This document shows positions 8,796 to 19,727 of a stretch of 64,000 nt of DNA, in pieces (the stretch's first letter is position 1; each line of letters begins with the position of its first letter). The stretch is from Clostridiales bacterium. Lineage in GTDB: Bacteria; Bacillota; Clostridia; Oscillospirales; Oscillospiraceae. The notes below the pieces were generated by a model, which was not told where the DNA came from, searched no databases, and saw nothing but the letters and a program-made list of their open reading frames with translations. The stretch is taken from positions 1 through 64,000 of the forward strand of contig JALFOM010000148.1 in NCBI GenBank assembly GCA_022782265.1, in the 5' to 3' direction. Both the position numbers and the translations under genes were made by a program.

Positions 8796-9668
8796 TCACA
8801 GATTTTTTGCCTTTTCCTTGATGAAATCACGGAGCCAGTCTCCGGCCTCCTCGTTTTTCAGGGCAAAGTCGATGATGGCCTCCAGATAGCCCTTCAGGTT
8901 GCCGGTGTCATAGCGGCGGCCCTCAAAGTCCACGGCGCACATGGGTTCAATGCGGCACAGCTCCTTCATGCCGTCGGTGAGCTGAATCTCATTGTTCCGG
9001 CCGGGGGCGGTGTGGGCAAGAATATCAAAGATGGCGGGGGTCAGGACATAGCGGCCCAAAATGGCGTAGTTGGAGAATTTTTCCTCCAGCGTGGGCTTTT
9101 CGTTCATGTCGCCGATGCGGAACACCCGGTCGCTCAGCTTCTCCTCCAGCTTGACGGAGGAGTATTTCACAATCAGCTCGTCCGGCACCTCCCGCACGGC
9201 GATGGCGCTGCAGCTGTTTTCCTCGGCAGCTTCCACTAACTGCTTGAGAACAGGCTTTTCGCTGAGCATGATGTCGTCCCCCAGGAGGATGGCAAAGGGC
9301 TCGTCGCCCACAAAGCTCTTTGCCCGCCATATGGCATGGCCCAGGCCCTTGGTCTCCTTCTGGCGCAGGAAAAACACATCGGCCATATCCGCCACGGCGC
9401 GGACCGTGTTGGCCTCGTCCTGCTTGCCGTCACGGATCAGACGCTCCTCCAGATCAGGGGAGTAGTCGAAATAATCCTCAATCGGGGATTTGCCCCGATT
9501 GGTGATGATAAGGATCTCCTCAATACCGGCAGAGACAGCTTCTTCCACAATGTACTGGATCACCGGCTTGTCCACCAGAGGCAGCATCTCCTTGGGGATG
9601 CTCTTGGTGTTGGGCAGAAGCCTTGTACCAAGACCGGCGGCGGGGATGATGGCTTTCCTGACTTTCAT
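8796..9668 (-). CDS. galU: UTP--glucose-1-phosphate uridylyltransferase
   Basis: KAIIPAAGLGTRLLPNTKSIPKEMLPLVDKPVIQYIVEEA. Confidence 0.97.
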   Translation of the reverse strand: MKVRKAIIPAAGLGTRLLPNTKSIPKEMLPLVDKPVIQYIVEEAVSAGIEEILIITNRGKSPIEDYFDYSPDLEERLIRDGKQDEANTVRAVADMADVFFLRQKETKGLGHAIWRAKSFVGDEPFAILLGDDIMLSEKPVLKQLVEAAEENSCSAIAVREVPDELIVKYSSVKLEEKLSDRVFRIGDMNEKPTLEEKFSNYAILGRYVLTPAIFDILAHTAPGRNNEIQLTDGMKELCRIEPMCAVDFEGRRYDTGNLKGYLEAIIDFALKNEEAGDWLRDFIKEKAKNL

Positions 9669-9686
9669 CTGAAGCTCCTTTCTGGT

Positions 9687-10223
9687 CTACGAATTGACTT
9701 TTTCCATAAACTCCTTGAAAAATTTCTTTCCGGGGAGATAGCGCATGAGGGGAAGGCCCAGCACATAGAGGACGATGGCCTCGCCCAGGCCCACATAGGC
9801 GGCGTTCATCGCGAAAACGCCGAAATGCTGAAACAGGTTCATGCCCTCGTATGCGGCGGTGATCACCGCGCCCACAATCAGGGCGTTGAACACCACGGGC
9901 ATCAGGCAGGCCAGCGCGCTGTTTGCCAGCGTATGCTTCCGCCTGCCGAGAGCGGCGGTAAGCAGGGCGGCGGCCAGAGTGGCCAGCGACCCGAAAACAA
10001 TGTCGAAAATGTTTCCCGTCAGCAGGTTAGCCACAGCGCAGCCGATAAACAATCCCCACGCCGTACACGGCATAAAATAGGGCAGGATGCAAAGGACTTC
10101 GGAAACACGGAGCTGGATCGCTCCGTAGCTGATGGGGGCCAGGGCCATGGTCAGCACCGCATAGGCGGCGCCTACAATGGCGGCGGCGGCAAGGGCGTGT
10201 GTGCGCAGGGGTTTGTTATTCAT
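9687..10223 (-). CDS. queT: QueT family queuosine-precursor transporter (ECF S component)
   Basis: QueT-type sequence (YGAIQLRVSEVLCILPYF...GLFIGCAVANLL); near queH. Confidence 0.9.
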   Translation of the reverse strand: MNNKPLRTHALAAAAIVGAAYAVLTMALAPISYGAIQLRVSEVLCILPYFMPCTAWGLFIGCAVANLLTGNIFDIVFGSLATLAAALLTAALGRRKHTLANSALACLMPVVFNALIVGAVITAAYEGMNLFQHFGVFAMNAAYVGLGEAIVLYVLGLPLMRYLPGKKFFKEFMEKVNS

Positions 10224-10233
10224 TTTTTGGAAA

Positions 10234-10271
10234 CCTCCATTTTTTATTTATCGCAGGGTGTGGAAACCTGC
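10234..10271 (-). promoter_or_regulatory. Candidate preQ1-I riboswitch
   Basis: Minus strand GCAGG-UUUCCACAC-CCUGC-GAUAAAUAAAAAAUGGAGG: 5-bp P1, loop ending CACAC like the known class, A-rich tail, UCCA/UGGA pseudoknot overlapping the SD of queT. Confidence 0.65.
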
Positions 10272-10452
10272 AAACCGGTACAAAAGGCTAAAGCCTTTCG
10301 CACCGGTTTTTTACCGTCGCTTTTTTCACAGCGGAAAACGCTGTGAAAAAACTCGCTGCGCTCGGCAAACACCTGAAAATCAGGCTTTTTGCCGACGGTC
10401 ATTGAAACGCGAGGCGGGCCTTGCCCCCTCGCGCTCCCCTGCGGTTCAGGGG
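10272..10452. repeat. Dense array of palindromes between queH and queT
   Basis: Five consecutive hairpins including a perfect 13-bp TTTTTTCACAGCG/CGCTGTGAAAAAA. Confidence 0.6.
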
Positions 10453-10506
10453 ATTTTGGCGCGAAGTGCCATGTTATAGTTGCTGCTTTTCTGGTTTATC
10501 GCGGTT

Positions 10507-11151
10507 TTATTCTGCCTGCTGCTTTTCCGGCGCTTTTGCCGTCTCCTCCCGCTTGCGCAGGGAAAATTCACAGCCGCAGTACAGCTGGCGGTAGAGCCCG
10601 TATTGCTCGCTGAGCTCAATGGAACGGTTTTCACCGTTTCTCTTCTTGAAATCCGAGGGCAGCCAGCTTACGCCCACGGCCCCGGCGATTTCCTCGCCGA
10701 TGGTGTTGATCAGCACCGCGTCCTTGTGGCGGGACAGGGTGAGGGTGGTGCAGAAATAGTCGTAACCGTAGTGCTTGGCCAGCCGTGCCGTCTCCAAAAG
10801 GCGCAGACGGAAGCACTCGGCACAGCGTTTTCCGCCCTCCGGCTCGTTCTCCAGCCCTTTGACGCGGCGGTAGTAGTCCTCGCTTTTCCAGGGCTCGGCC
10901 AGAATGTTCACCTTGTCGGCCAGGCCCATCTTTTCGATCAGCTCCACCTGGGTTTTGAAGCGCCGGTCAAATTCCTCCTTCGGGTAGAGGTTCGGGTTAT
11001 ACCAGAGCAGGGTCACATCGAAATATTGGGTGATATATTCCAGCACGGCGCTGGAGCAGGGGCCGCAGCAGCTGTGCAGCAGCACGCGGGGCGTTTTTTG
11101 GCCACGTTTCTGGATAATGCGGTCCAGTTCTTTTTGGTAATTTCTGTTCAT
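10507..11151 (-). CDS. queH: Epoxyqueuosine reductase QueH
   Basis: LLHSCCGPCSSAVLEY, YNPNLYPKEEFDRR, KRCAECFRLRL, YCGCEFS. Confidence 0.93.
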   Translation of the reverse strand: MNRNYQKELDRIIQKRGQKTPRVLLHSCCGPCSSAVLEYITQYFDVTLLWYNPNLYPKEEFDRRFKTQVELIEKMGLADKVNILAEPWKSEDYYRRVKGLENEPEGGKRCAECFRLRLLETARLAKHYGYDYFCTTLTLSRHKDAVLINTIGEEIAGAVGVSWLPSDFKKRNGENRSIELSEQYGLYRQLYCGCEFSLRKREETAKAPEKQQAE

Positions 11152-11257
11152 GTTGCTATTGTATCATAAAAGAAGGAAAAATGCTACCCCGTTATTGACT
11201 TGCCGGCCAATCTTAAGGTATATTTAATTTATCCAAGGAAAAAACGGAGGCAGAGCT

Positions 11258-11740
11258 ATGGACAGCCGTACAAGCAAACAGAACTATTATCTTGACATCG
11301 CGGACTCGGTGCTGGAGCGCTCCACCTGTCTGCGCCGGAAATACGGCGCGATTATTGTCAGAAACGATGAGATCATCTCCACCGGCTATAACGGCGCGCC
11401 CCGGGGCCGCCGCAACTGCTCAGACCTGGGCGTGTGTGCCAGGGAGAGCCTGAAGATCCCCTCAGGAGAGCGTTACGAGCTCTGCCGCAGCGTCCACGCG
11501 GAGGCAAACGCCATCATCTCCGCCTCCCGCCGGGATATGATCGGGGCCACCATCTACCTGGTGGGCCGGGACGCCCGCACCAACGCCCTGTTGCCGGACG
11601 CCATGTCCTGCTCCATGTGCAAGCGGCAGATCATCAACGCCGGCATCGACCGGGTGGTCATCCGCATGACCGAAACCGAGTACCGCACCATCCCCGTCAG
11701 CGACTGGATCGAGAACGACGACTCCATATTCCTGCTTTAA
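11258..11740 (+). CDS. dCMP deaminase family protein (ComEB-like)
   Basis: HAEANAI and CSMCKR zinc-binding motifs; RKYGAIIVRNDEIISTGYNGAPRG. Confidence 0.93.
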   Translation: MDSRTSKQNYYLDIADSVLERSTCLRRKYGAIIVRNDEIISTGYNGAPRGRRNCSDLGVCARESLKIPSGERYELCRSVHAEANAIISASRRDMIGATIYLVGRDARTNALLPDAMSCSMCKRQIINAGIDRVVIRMTETEYRTIPVSDWIENDDSIFLL

Positions 11741-11771
11741 ATTTTAAAATTTTAAATAGGGAGATGTCTGC

Positions 11772-12554
11772 ATGAGCAAGAACCTGATCTACTGCTATTC
11801 AGGCAGCGGCAACTGCCTGGACATCGCAAGGAACATCGCGAAAAAACTGGGCGATACGGATATCGTGATGATGCGCACCGCCCCGGCCATTACCGACGCC
11901 CGGGAGGCGGAGCGGGTGGGCTTCGTCTTTCCCTGCTACGCCGGGGGCCTGCCCGGAAAGGTGGAGGAGTATGTGCGCAATGTGGCCGTGGGCCGCTCGG
12001 CGTATAAGTTTGCTGTGTGCAGCTACGCGGGCTACCCCGGCGTTGGCCTGAGCGTCATCGACAGCATTGTGGGTCTGGACTACTGGGCGGGGATAAGCCA
12101 CCAGTGCGCCTGCATCTGGCTCCTCCCCCACAAGCTGATGCTGCCGCCTATGGGGCCGGATAAGGCCCAGGCCCGGGCCGAAAAGCTGGCCGGGAAGATC
12201 GCGGTGGATGTGCTGGCGGGCAAAAAGCTGCCCGGGCGCCCCAGTGCGCTGCTGCTGAACAAGCTGGAGAGCGCGGCCTGGCCCACCCTGACCAAACTCA
12301 AGGCCCAGAAGCTCAGCGTGACCGATGACTGCGTCGGCTGCGGACAGTGCGCAAAGCTCTGCCCCAGAGGGAATATCCGTCTGGAGGGCGGAAAGCCCGG
12401 CTTCGGCACAGACTGCATCCAGTGTCTGAGCTGCCTGCAATACTGCCCCAGGCAAGCCATTAATATGGGCGGCCTCACCGTGAACCGGGAGCGCTACCAT
12501 AACCCCCATGTGAGCGCCGGGGAACTGACAGAAAAAGTAATACATATCAATTAA
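11772..12554 (+). CDS. EFR1-type flavodoxin/ferredoxin fusion
   Basis: YSGSGNCLDIA flavodoxin start plus CVGCGQCAKLCP and CIQCLSCLQYCP. Confidence 0.88.
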   Translation: MSKNLIYCYSGSGNCLDIARNIAKKLGDTDIVMMRTAPAITDAREAERVGFVFPCYAGGLPGKVEEYVRNVAVGRSAYKFAVCSYAGYPGVGLSVIDSIVGLDYWAGISHQCACIWLLPHKLMLPPMGPDKAQARAEKLAGKIAVDVLAGKKLPGRPSALLLNKLESAAWPTLTKLKAQKLSVTDDCVGCGQCAKLCPRGNIRLEGGKPGFGTDCIQCLSCLQYCPRQAINMGGLTVNRERYHNPHVSAGELTEKVIHIN

Positions 12555-12616
12555 TCGAAAAAAACGGGCTGTCCCCACGGGGCGGCCCGTTGAAAACGCA
12601 GGAGAAAAGACAGAAA

Positions 12617-13561
12617 ATGAAGCTCAACGAAAAAACCATGCAGAAGACAATCGTGGTGGTGGCCCTGGCGCTGCTTGCCAATCTGCTCTGGGGCAGCGCC
12701 GCGCCGGTGATCAAGATTGGCTACCGCCTGCTCCAGATCCGGACGGACCATATCCCCTCCCTGATCCTCTTTGCCGGGACCCGCTTTACTCTGGCCGGGG
12801 TACTGGCCGTGCTGCTGGGCAGCCTCCTGGGCGGAAAGCTGCTGCTGCCGAATAAAAGCTCCCTTTCCAAAATCGGCGTGCTGGCCATGCTCCAGACCGT
12901 CATTCAGTACACCTTCTTTTATATCGGCTGCGCCCACGCCTCGGGGGTCAAGGTCTCCATTGTGGTGGCCACCAATGTTTTCGTCGGCATCATTATCTCC
13001 AGCCTGCTCTACCGGCAGGAAAAGCTCAGCGGCCGGAAGCTCATCGGCTGCCTGATCGGCTTTGCCGGGGTGGTGCTGGTGAATCTCTCCTCCGCCGGCG
13101 GGCTGGACCTTCAGATGAGCTTTGCCGGGGAGGGCTGCATTCTGCTGTCCACCGTGGCCTATGCCTTTTCCTATGTCACCATGAAGTCCTATTCCAGAAC
13201 CGAGGACCCGGTGATGCTCAGCGGCTATCAGTTCATTCTGGGCGGAGTGATGATGATTGCCATCGGCCTGGCCTTCGGCGGACAGCTGGGGACGGTGAAC
13301 GGGCCGGGGCTGCTGTTGCTTGTGTATCTGGCGCTGGTCTCCGCCGTGGCCTACAGCGTGTGGAGCCTGCTGATGAAATATAACCCGGTGTCCCGGGTCA
13401 GCGTGTTCGGCTTTATGAACCCGGTGTTCGGCGTGCTGCTGTCCGCCCTGCTGTTGGGCGAGAGCGGCCAGGCCTTCGGCGCCCAGGGGCTTATCGCCCT
13501 GGCGCTGGTGTGTACCGGCATTTTGGTGGTGAACCGGGGGAAAAAAGAAGAGAATCAGTAA
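12617..13561 (+). CDS. DMT family (EamA) transporter
   Basis: Ten-TM EamA duplicated fold (NLLWGSAAPVIKIGY; SLLMKYNPVSRVSVFGFMNPVFGVLLSALLLGE). Confidence 0.9.
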   Translation: MKLNEKTMQKTIVVVALALLANLLWGSAAPVIKIGYRLLQIRTDHIPSLILFAGTRFTLAGVLAVLLGSLLGGKLLLPNKSSLSKIGVLAMLQTVIQYTFFYIGCAHASGVKVSIVVATNVFVGIIISSLLYRQEKLSGRKLIGCLIGFAGVVLVNLSSAGGLDLQMSFAGEGCILLSTVAYAFSYVTMKSYSRTEDPVMLSGYQFILGGVMMIAIGLAFGGQLGTVNGPGLLLLVYLALVSAVAYSVWSLLMKYNPVSRVSVFGFMNPVFGVLLSALLLGESGQAFGAQGLIALALVCTGILVVNRGKKEENQ

Positions 13562-13601
13562 AAAATGCGGACTGCTTTCAGAAGCAGCCCGCATTTTTTA
13601 C
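13559..13601. terminator. Bidirectional terminator
   Basis: AAAAAATGCGG..CTGCTT-tcag-AAGCAG..CCGCATTTTTT between convergent genes. Confidence 0.85.
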
Positions 13602-14311
13602 CGGTGATAGATCCGTTTTACCTCGTCGGTCTCACTGCCGTCGGCGTTGCGGAGGACCAGCAGGGGGTCAATTTTCATCCCGGGCTTTCCGCCCCGGCGG
13701 CCCTCGATGAGCACCAGGTTGGGCGCAAGCTCCGCCCGGTGGCACACCAGGCGCAGGCGCTTGGGTTCAAGCCCGTGGCGGCTCATGCAGCATAAAACTT
13801 CGCTCAGCCGCTCCGGCTTGTGCACCAGGGCAAAGCTGCCCCCGGTGCGGCAGAGAAAGGCGGCGGCGGTGCAGACGTCCTCCAGGGTACAGCTGACTTC
13901 TCCTCTGGCCGCGGCCCTGCCCTCATCCGGGGAGACCGCGCCGCTGCCCAGGGGGAAATAGGGCGGGTTTGCCACTACCAGGTCAAAGCTGCCGGAGGGG
14001 AAAAGCTGCCTGTGCTGCCTTATGTCCCCGGTGACGATGCGGCTTCTGGCGGAAAGCCCATTGACCGCCATATTCTCTTCGGCCAGGGCCGCCGCCTGGG
14101 GCAGAAGCTCCAGCCCGGTCATGTGCAGTCTGGGACTGCGGCTGAGCAGCAGCAGGCCGATGGCCCCCGAGGCGCAGCCCAGGTCGATGCCCCGGGCCGC
14201 GGAGGAAGTATTCACAAAATCCGCCAGCAGCACGCAGTCGGTGCTCAGCCGGAAATGCTCCGCCTGACAAAACAGCGGTCCGCCGGGCCAGAGCGGTTCA
14301 AAGTCGCGCAT
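13598..14311 (-). CDS. tRNA1(Val) (adenine(37)-N6)-methyltransferase-like
   Basis: IDLGCASGAIGLLLL and DLVVANPPYFP. Confidence 0.87.
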   Translation of the reverse strand: MRDFEPLWPGGPLFCQAEHFRLSTDCVLLADFVNTSSAARGIDLGCASGAIGLLLLSRSPRLHMTGLELLPQAAALAEENMAVNGLSARSRIVTGDIRQHRQLFPSGSFDLVVANPPYFPLGSGAVSPDEGRAAARGEVSCTLEDVCTAAAFLCRTGGSFALVHKPERLSEVLCCMSRHGLEPKRLRLVCHRAELAPNLVLIEGRRGGKPGMKIDPLLVLRNADGSETDEVKRIYHR

Positions 14312-14337
14312 GGTTTACCCCCGAAAAACGGAATAAA

Positions 14338-14374
14338 ATAGATCAAGGGGCGACTTCATCGCCCCTTGATCTAT
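14338..14374 (-). terminator. Intrinsic terminator of ferredoxin gene
   Basis: 16-bp perfect stem ATAGATCAAGGGGCGA/TCGCCCCTTGATCTAT followed by TTTTATT on minus. Confidence 0.85.
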
Positions 14375-14382
14375 GTAGTGGA

Positions 14383-14553
14383 TTACTCCTGTACGATTGC
14401 TTCGGCAGGGCACTGGGCTGCGCAAGCGCCGCACTCAAGGCACTTCTCCGCATCGATCACATAGTGCAGATCGCCCATGTCGATTGCTTCTGCGGGGCAC
14501 TGGGCTGCGCAGGAACCGCAGGACAGGCACTCGTCGGTAATAACAAAAGCCAT
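14383..14553 (-). CDS. 2[4Fe-4S] ferredoxin (not in supplied ORF list)
   Basis: Translated by eye: MAFVITDECLSCGSCAAQCPAEAIDMGDLHYVIDAEKCLECGACAAQCPAEAIVQE*. Confidence 0.97.
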   Translation of the reverse strand: MAFVITDECLSCGSCAAQCPAEAIDMGDLHYVIDAEKCLECGACAAQCPAEAIVQE

Positions 14554-14759
14554 AATGTTACCTCCGTATGTTATTTGACCTTCGGGTCATCGTACGCTAA
14601 TTGTAACACATATCCGGCAAAAATCAATTGAAATTTTTTTGAACACCTATAAATCTCTGGAAATCTGGTGATAATTTTCAAAACCGCTCCGGGCTTTCGC
14701 CCTAATCGGCGGCAAAGATGGGCGATAATCGGTAAAAGAGCCTTACAAGGGGGTAAACC

Positions 14760-17036
<2,277 letters not shown>

Positions 17037-17080
17037 ACAGGTATACCGGGGCGGCTTGCGCAGCCTGGGAGCCTGTAGAC

Positions 17081-17121
17081 AAACCCGCTGTTGGTTCAAG
17101 CCGACAGCGGGTTGGGTTGTT
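17081..17121 (+). terminator. Intrinsic terminator of clpC
   Basis: AACCCGCTGT...ACAGCGGGTT followed by a GTTGTTAT tract. Confidence 0.6.
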
Positions 17122-17261
17122 ATACTGTTTTTGCGAGTGGGCGTTGTCTGCACATTGAAGCGAACGGCACACAGAACGATTGCGGCAGACAGGCACAAAA
17201 GGTAACTGAACAACCGGGAGACGCGGTGGGACGAGGTTTTTGGCGCCTGCTGCCTCCAGGC

Positions 17262-17825
17262 TTATTCCAGATTTGCGTGCCGGGCAAATGGCGCATTTTT
17301 GTCAAGCCCCAGTTCATCCACGATGGCAGCAATGACGCTGTCAAGCAGGATCAGGAGGCTTTGTTCAAAACGGCCTCCACCGGGTTGGATGGACTTGCCG
17401 ATTCCGCCAGCAGCCGCCGTTCGGCCGGGAATCTTTATGATGATATCAGCCTGGCACCCGATAAGTGAGTCGGGGACTATGGTGAGGAAGGCAATCTCCG
17501 CGCCGCAGTTCTTTGCGAGCTGTGCAACGGCGGAAATGGTAGTGAGCCCGCCTGCGCCATCTGCAAGGATCAAAAGATCCCCAGGGTTTATGCAGGGGGA
17601 GGTCGTGTCGCCTACAACGTGGGCCTTGAAATCCAGATGCATGAGCCGCATGCAGAATGCCCGCAGCATGTACTGGCAACGCCCGGCACCGCATACAAAG
17701 ATCTGACGGTCTTTTCTGCGCATGATTCCATCAAACAGCGAGCGCACCTGATCTTCCTTTACGCCCGCGAGCGTAGAGCGCAGTTCGTCACACACCGCGA
17801 GAGAAAAATCCTTGATGTTATTCAT
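17262..17825 (-). CDS. SIS domain sugar isomerase (6-phospho-3-hexuloisomerase-like)
   Basis: IFVCGAGRCQYMLRAFCMRLMHL...GDLLILADGAGGLTTISAVAQLAKNCGAEIAFLT. Confidence 0.85.
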   Translation of the reverse strand: MNNIKDFSLAVCDELRSTLAGVKEDQVRSLFDGIMRRKDRQIFVCGAGRCQYMLRAFCMRLMHLDFKAHVVGDTTSPCINPGDLLILADGAGGLTTISAVAQLAKNCGAEIAFLTIVPDSLIGCQADIIIKIPGRTAAAGGIGKSIQPGGGRFEQSLLILLDSVIAAIVDELGLDKNAPFARHANLE

Positions 17826-17851
17826 TCATACCACCTTCGCCCCCGAGCGCC

Positions 17852-19138
17852 TTACCCCATGATCATATTGGGGATTACCGTAATAAGCGACGGGATATAT
17901 GTTATCATCAAAAGAACCCCAATCATCAGCAACGACATGGGAAGAACCTCGCGGAACACCGACTGCAGGTTTTCTTTTGCAATTCCCGCGGAAATGAAGC
18001 ACATCATGCCAAACGGAGGTGTTACCGCGCCGATCATCATGTTGACTGTAAGAACGACACCGAGATGTATCATATCTATCCCGAGAGAGCGTGCTATCGG
18101 GATAATCAGCGGCAGAAAAACGAATTCCAGCACATTTGTGTCAAACAGCATCCCGAGCAGCAGAAACATTATGTTGAGAATCAGCAGGAAAATGTACTTA
18201 TTGCTTGTAAAGTTCAGGAACCAGTTGGTGATGACTTTTCCCATGCCGGAGGAAGTCGCCACATAGGAAAGCAGATACGCGCCAATAACGATGGAAAATA
18301 CCTTTCCCGTCTGTATGACGGTGTCTTTTATTACTCGACCCAGTCCCTTGAGCGTCAGCACACGGTAAGCGAAAAAGGAGATCAGAATAGTGTACAGCGC
18401 GGCAAGCGCACCGGCCTCGGTGGCTGTGACGATTCCGGTGTATATTCCGCCCAGAAGGATTACCGGTGTCAGTAGTGCGGGGATAGCCCGCAGCGTGTAA
18501 ATACAAAACTCTCTCACTGAAAATTTTACGCCGGCAGGGTAGTCCCTTTTGCGTGATACGAATCCCACATATATGCCCAGAAGCACGCAGATCAGAACGG
18601 CGGGAATCATGCCGCCCAGAAACAGCTTGCCGACGGAAACCTGCGCCATCATTGCAAAGATTACCATCGGTATACTCGGCGGAAAGATCGGACCGACCGT
18701 TGCCGTGGCGGCGGTTATTGCTGCACTGAACGGCATGTCATAGCCGTCCTTGCGCATCTCTTCAATTTCTATTACGCCGAGACCTGCCGCGTCAGCGGCG
18801 GCAGACCCTGTCATGCCGGAAAAGATCAGGGAGATGATGATATTCAAGTGCGCCAGAGCGCCCTTTTTCTTGCCCAGAATGGCCTTGACAAAAGTGAACA
18901 GGTATTCTGTCACTTTCCCTGAACACATAATATTTGCCGTGAAAATAAACAGGGGAATGGCAATCATCACGCTGCTGGCGTAAAGCTGGCTCATGACGAT
19001 GTCGGACACAACGCCGAGATCTACGCCTGCAACCAAAAAGTACGCCGCGCAGGAAATGATCATTCCAAGCCCTATGGGCATTCTTATTATAAAGCAGAAA
19101 AGCAGAATAATCAATGGAAGGAATATTGCTCCGTTCAT
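17852..19138 (-). CDS. dctM: TRAP transporter large permease (DctM)
   Basis: DctM family membrane protein (FSGMTGSAAADAAGLGVIEIEEM; FPPSIPMVIFA). Confidence 0.95.
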   Translation of the reverse strand: MNGAIFLPLIILLFCFIIRMPIGLGMIISCAAYFLVAGVDLGVVSDIVMSQLYASSVMIAIPLFIFTANIMCSGKVTEYLFTFVKAILGKKKGALAHLNIIISLIFSGMTGSAAADAAGLGVIEIEEMRKDGYDMPFSAAITAATATVGPIFPPSIPMVIFAMMAQVSVGKLFLGGMIPAVLICVLLGIYVGFVSRKRDYPAGVKFSVREFCIYTLRAIPALLTPVILLGGIYTGIVTATEAGALAALYTILISFFAYRVLTLKGLGRVIKDTVIQTGKVFSIVIGAYLLSYVATSSGMGKVITNWFLNFTSNKYIFLLILNIMFLLLGMLFDTNVLEFVFLPLIIPIARSLGIDMIHLGVVLTVNMMIGAVTPPFGMMCFISAGIAKENLQSVFREVLPMSLLMIGVLLMITYIPSLITVIPNMIMG

Positions 19139-19638
19139 TTTTTCCCCACCTTCCCAACAGAAAACAGCGCCGCCGTGTCTTTAAGCAGCAGGAAAAAGTG
19201 GTGAGCTGCCGTCAGAATGAGGTAGACGATAAATGGCGCATATATTACATTGAACGGTATCTTCATCAGCGATGATTTCTTTATCGCGAGAAAACTGACG
19301 GATTTTACCGCATGCGGAAGGATGATGACCATGAATAAAACGATAATGCCGTTTCCAACCATTCTCAGGACGCGTCTGCCCCTCTCCGGAAGCTTGTCAT
19401 ACAGTATTGTAAACATAATGTGATCGTCTAACCTGCTATGATAGGAAGCGGCAAGAACTACGGTCCATACGAAAGCAATCATGCTCAGTTCGTATATTTC
19501 GTTTACCTGTGCGTTGAAAATATAGCGGTACAGAATCATGATTACATAGGATATAAACAGCACAACAAATGCACAGCAAGGCAGATATATTTCAAAAAAA
19601 TCAGACATTTTCTGATACACGCTGTCGATTTTTTTCAT
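19135..19638 (-). CDS. dctQ: TRAP transporter small permease (DctQ)
   Basis: Four-TM DctQ pattern; overlaps dctM. Confidence 0.9.
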   Translation of the reverse strand: MKKIDSVYQKMSDFFEIYLPCCAFVVLFISYVIMILYRYIFNAQVNEIYELSMIAFVWTVVLAASYHSRLDDHIMFTILYDKLPERGRRVLRMVGNGIIVLFMVIILPHAVKSVSFLAIKKSSLMKIPFNVIYAPFIVYLILTAAHHFFLLLKDTAALFSVGKVGKK

Positions 19639-19727
19639 TTTTAACCATCCTTTTCAGCCTGCAAGAGAGATAATGGAACGCGGCGCGATCAGTAGATAAC
19701 CGCGCCGACGTATTCCTCCTTTGCGTA

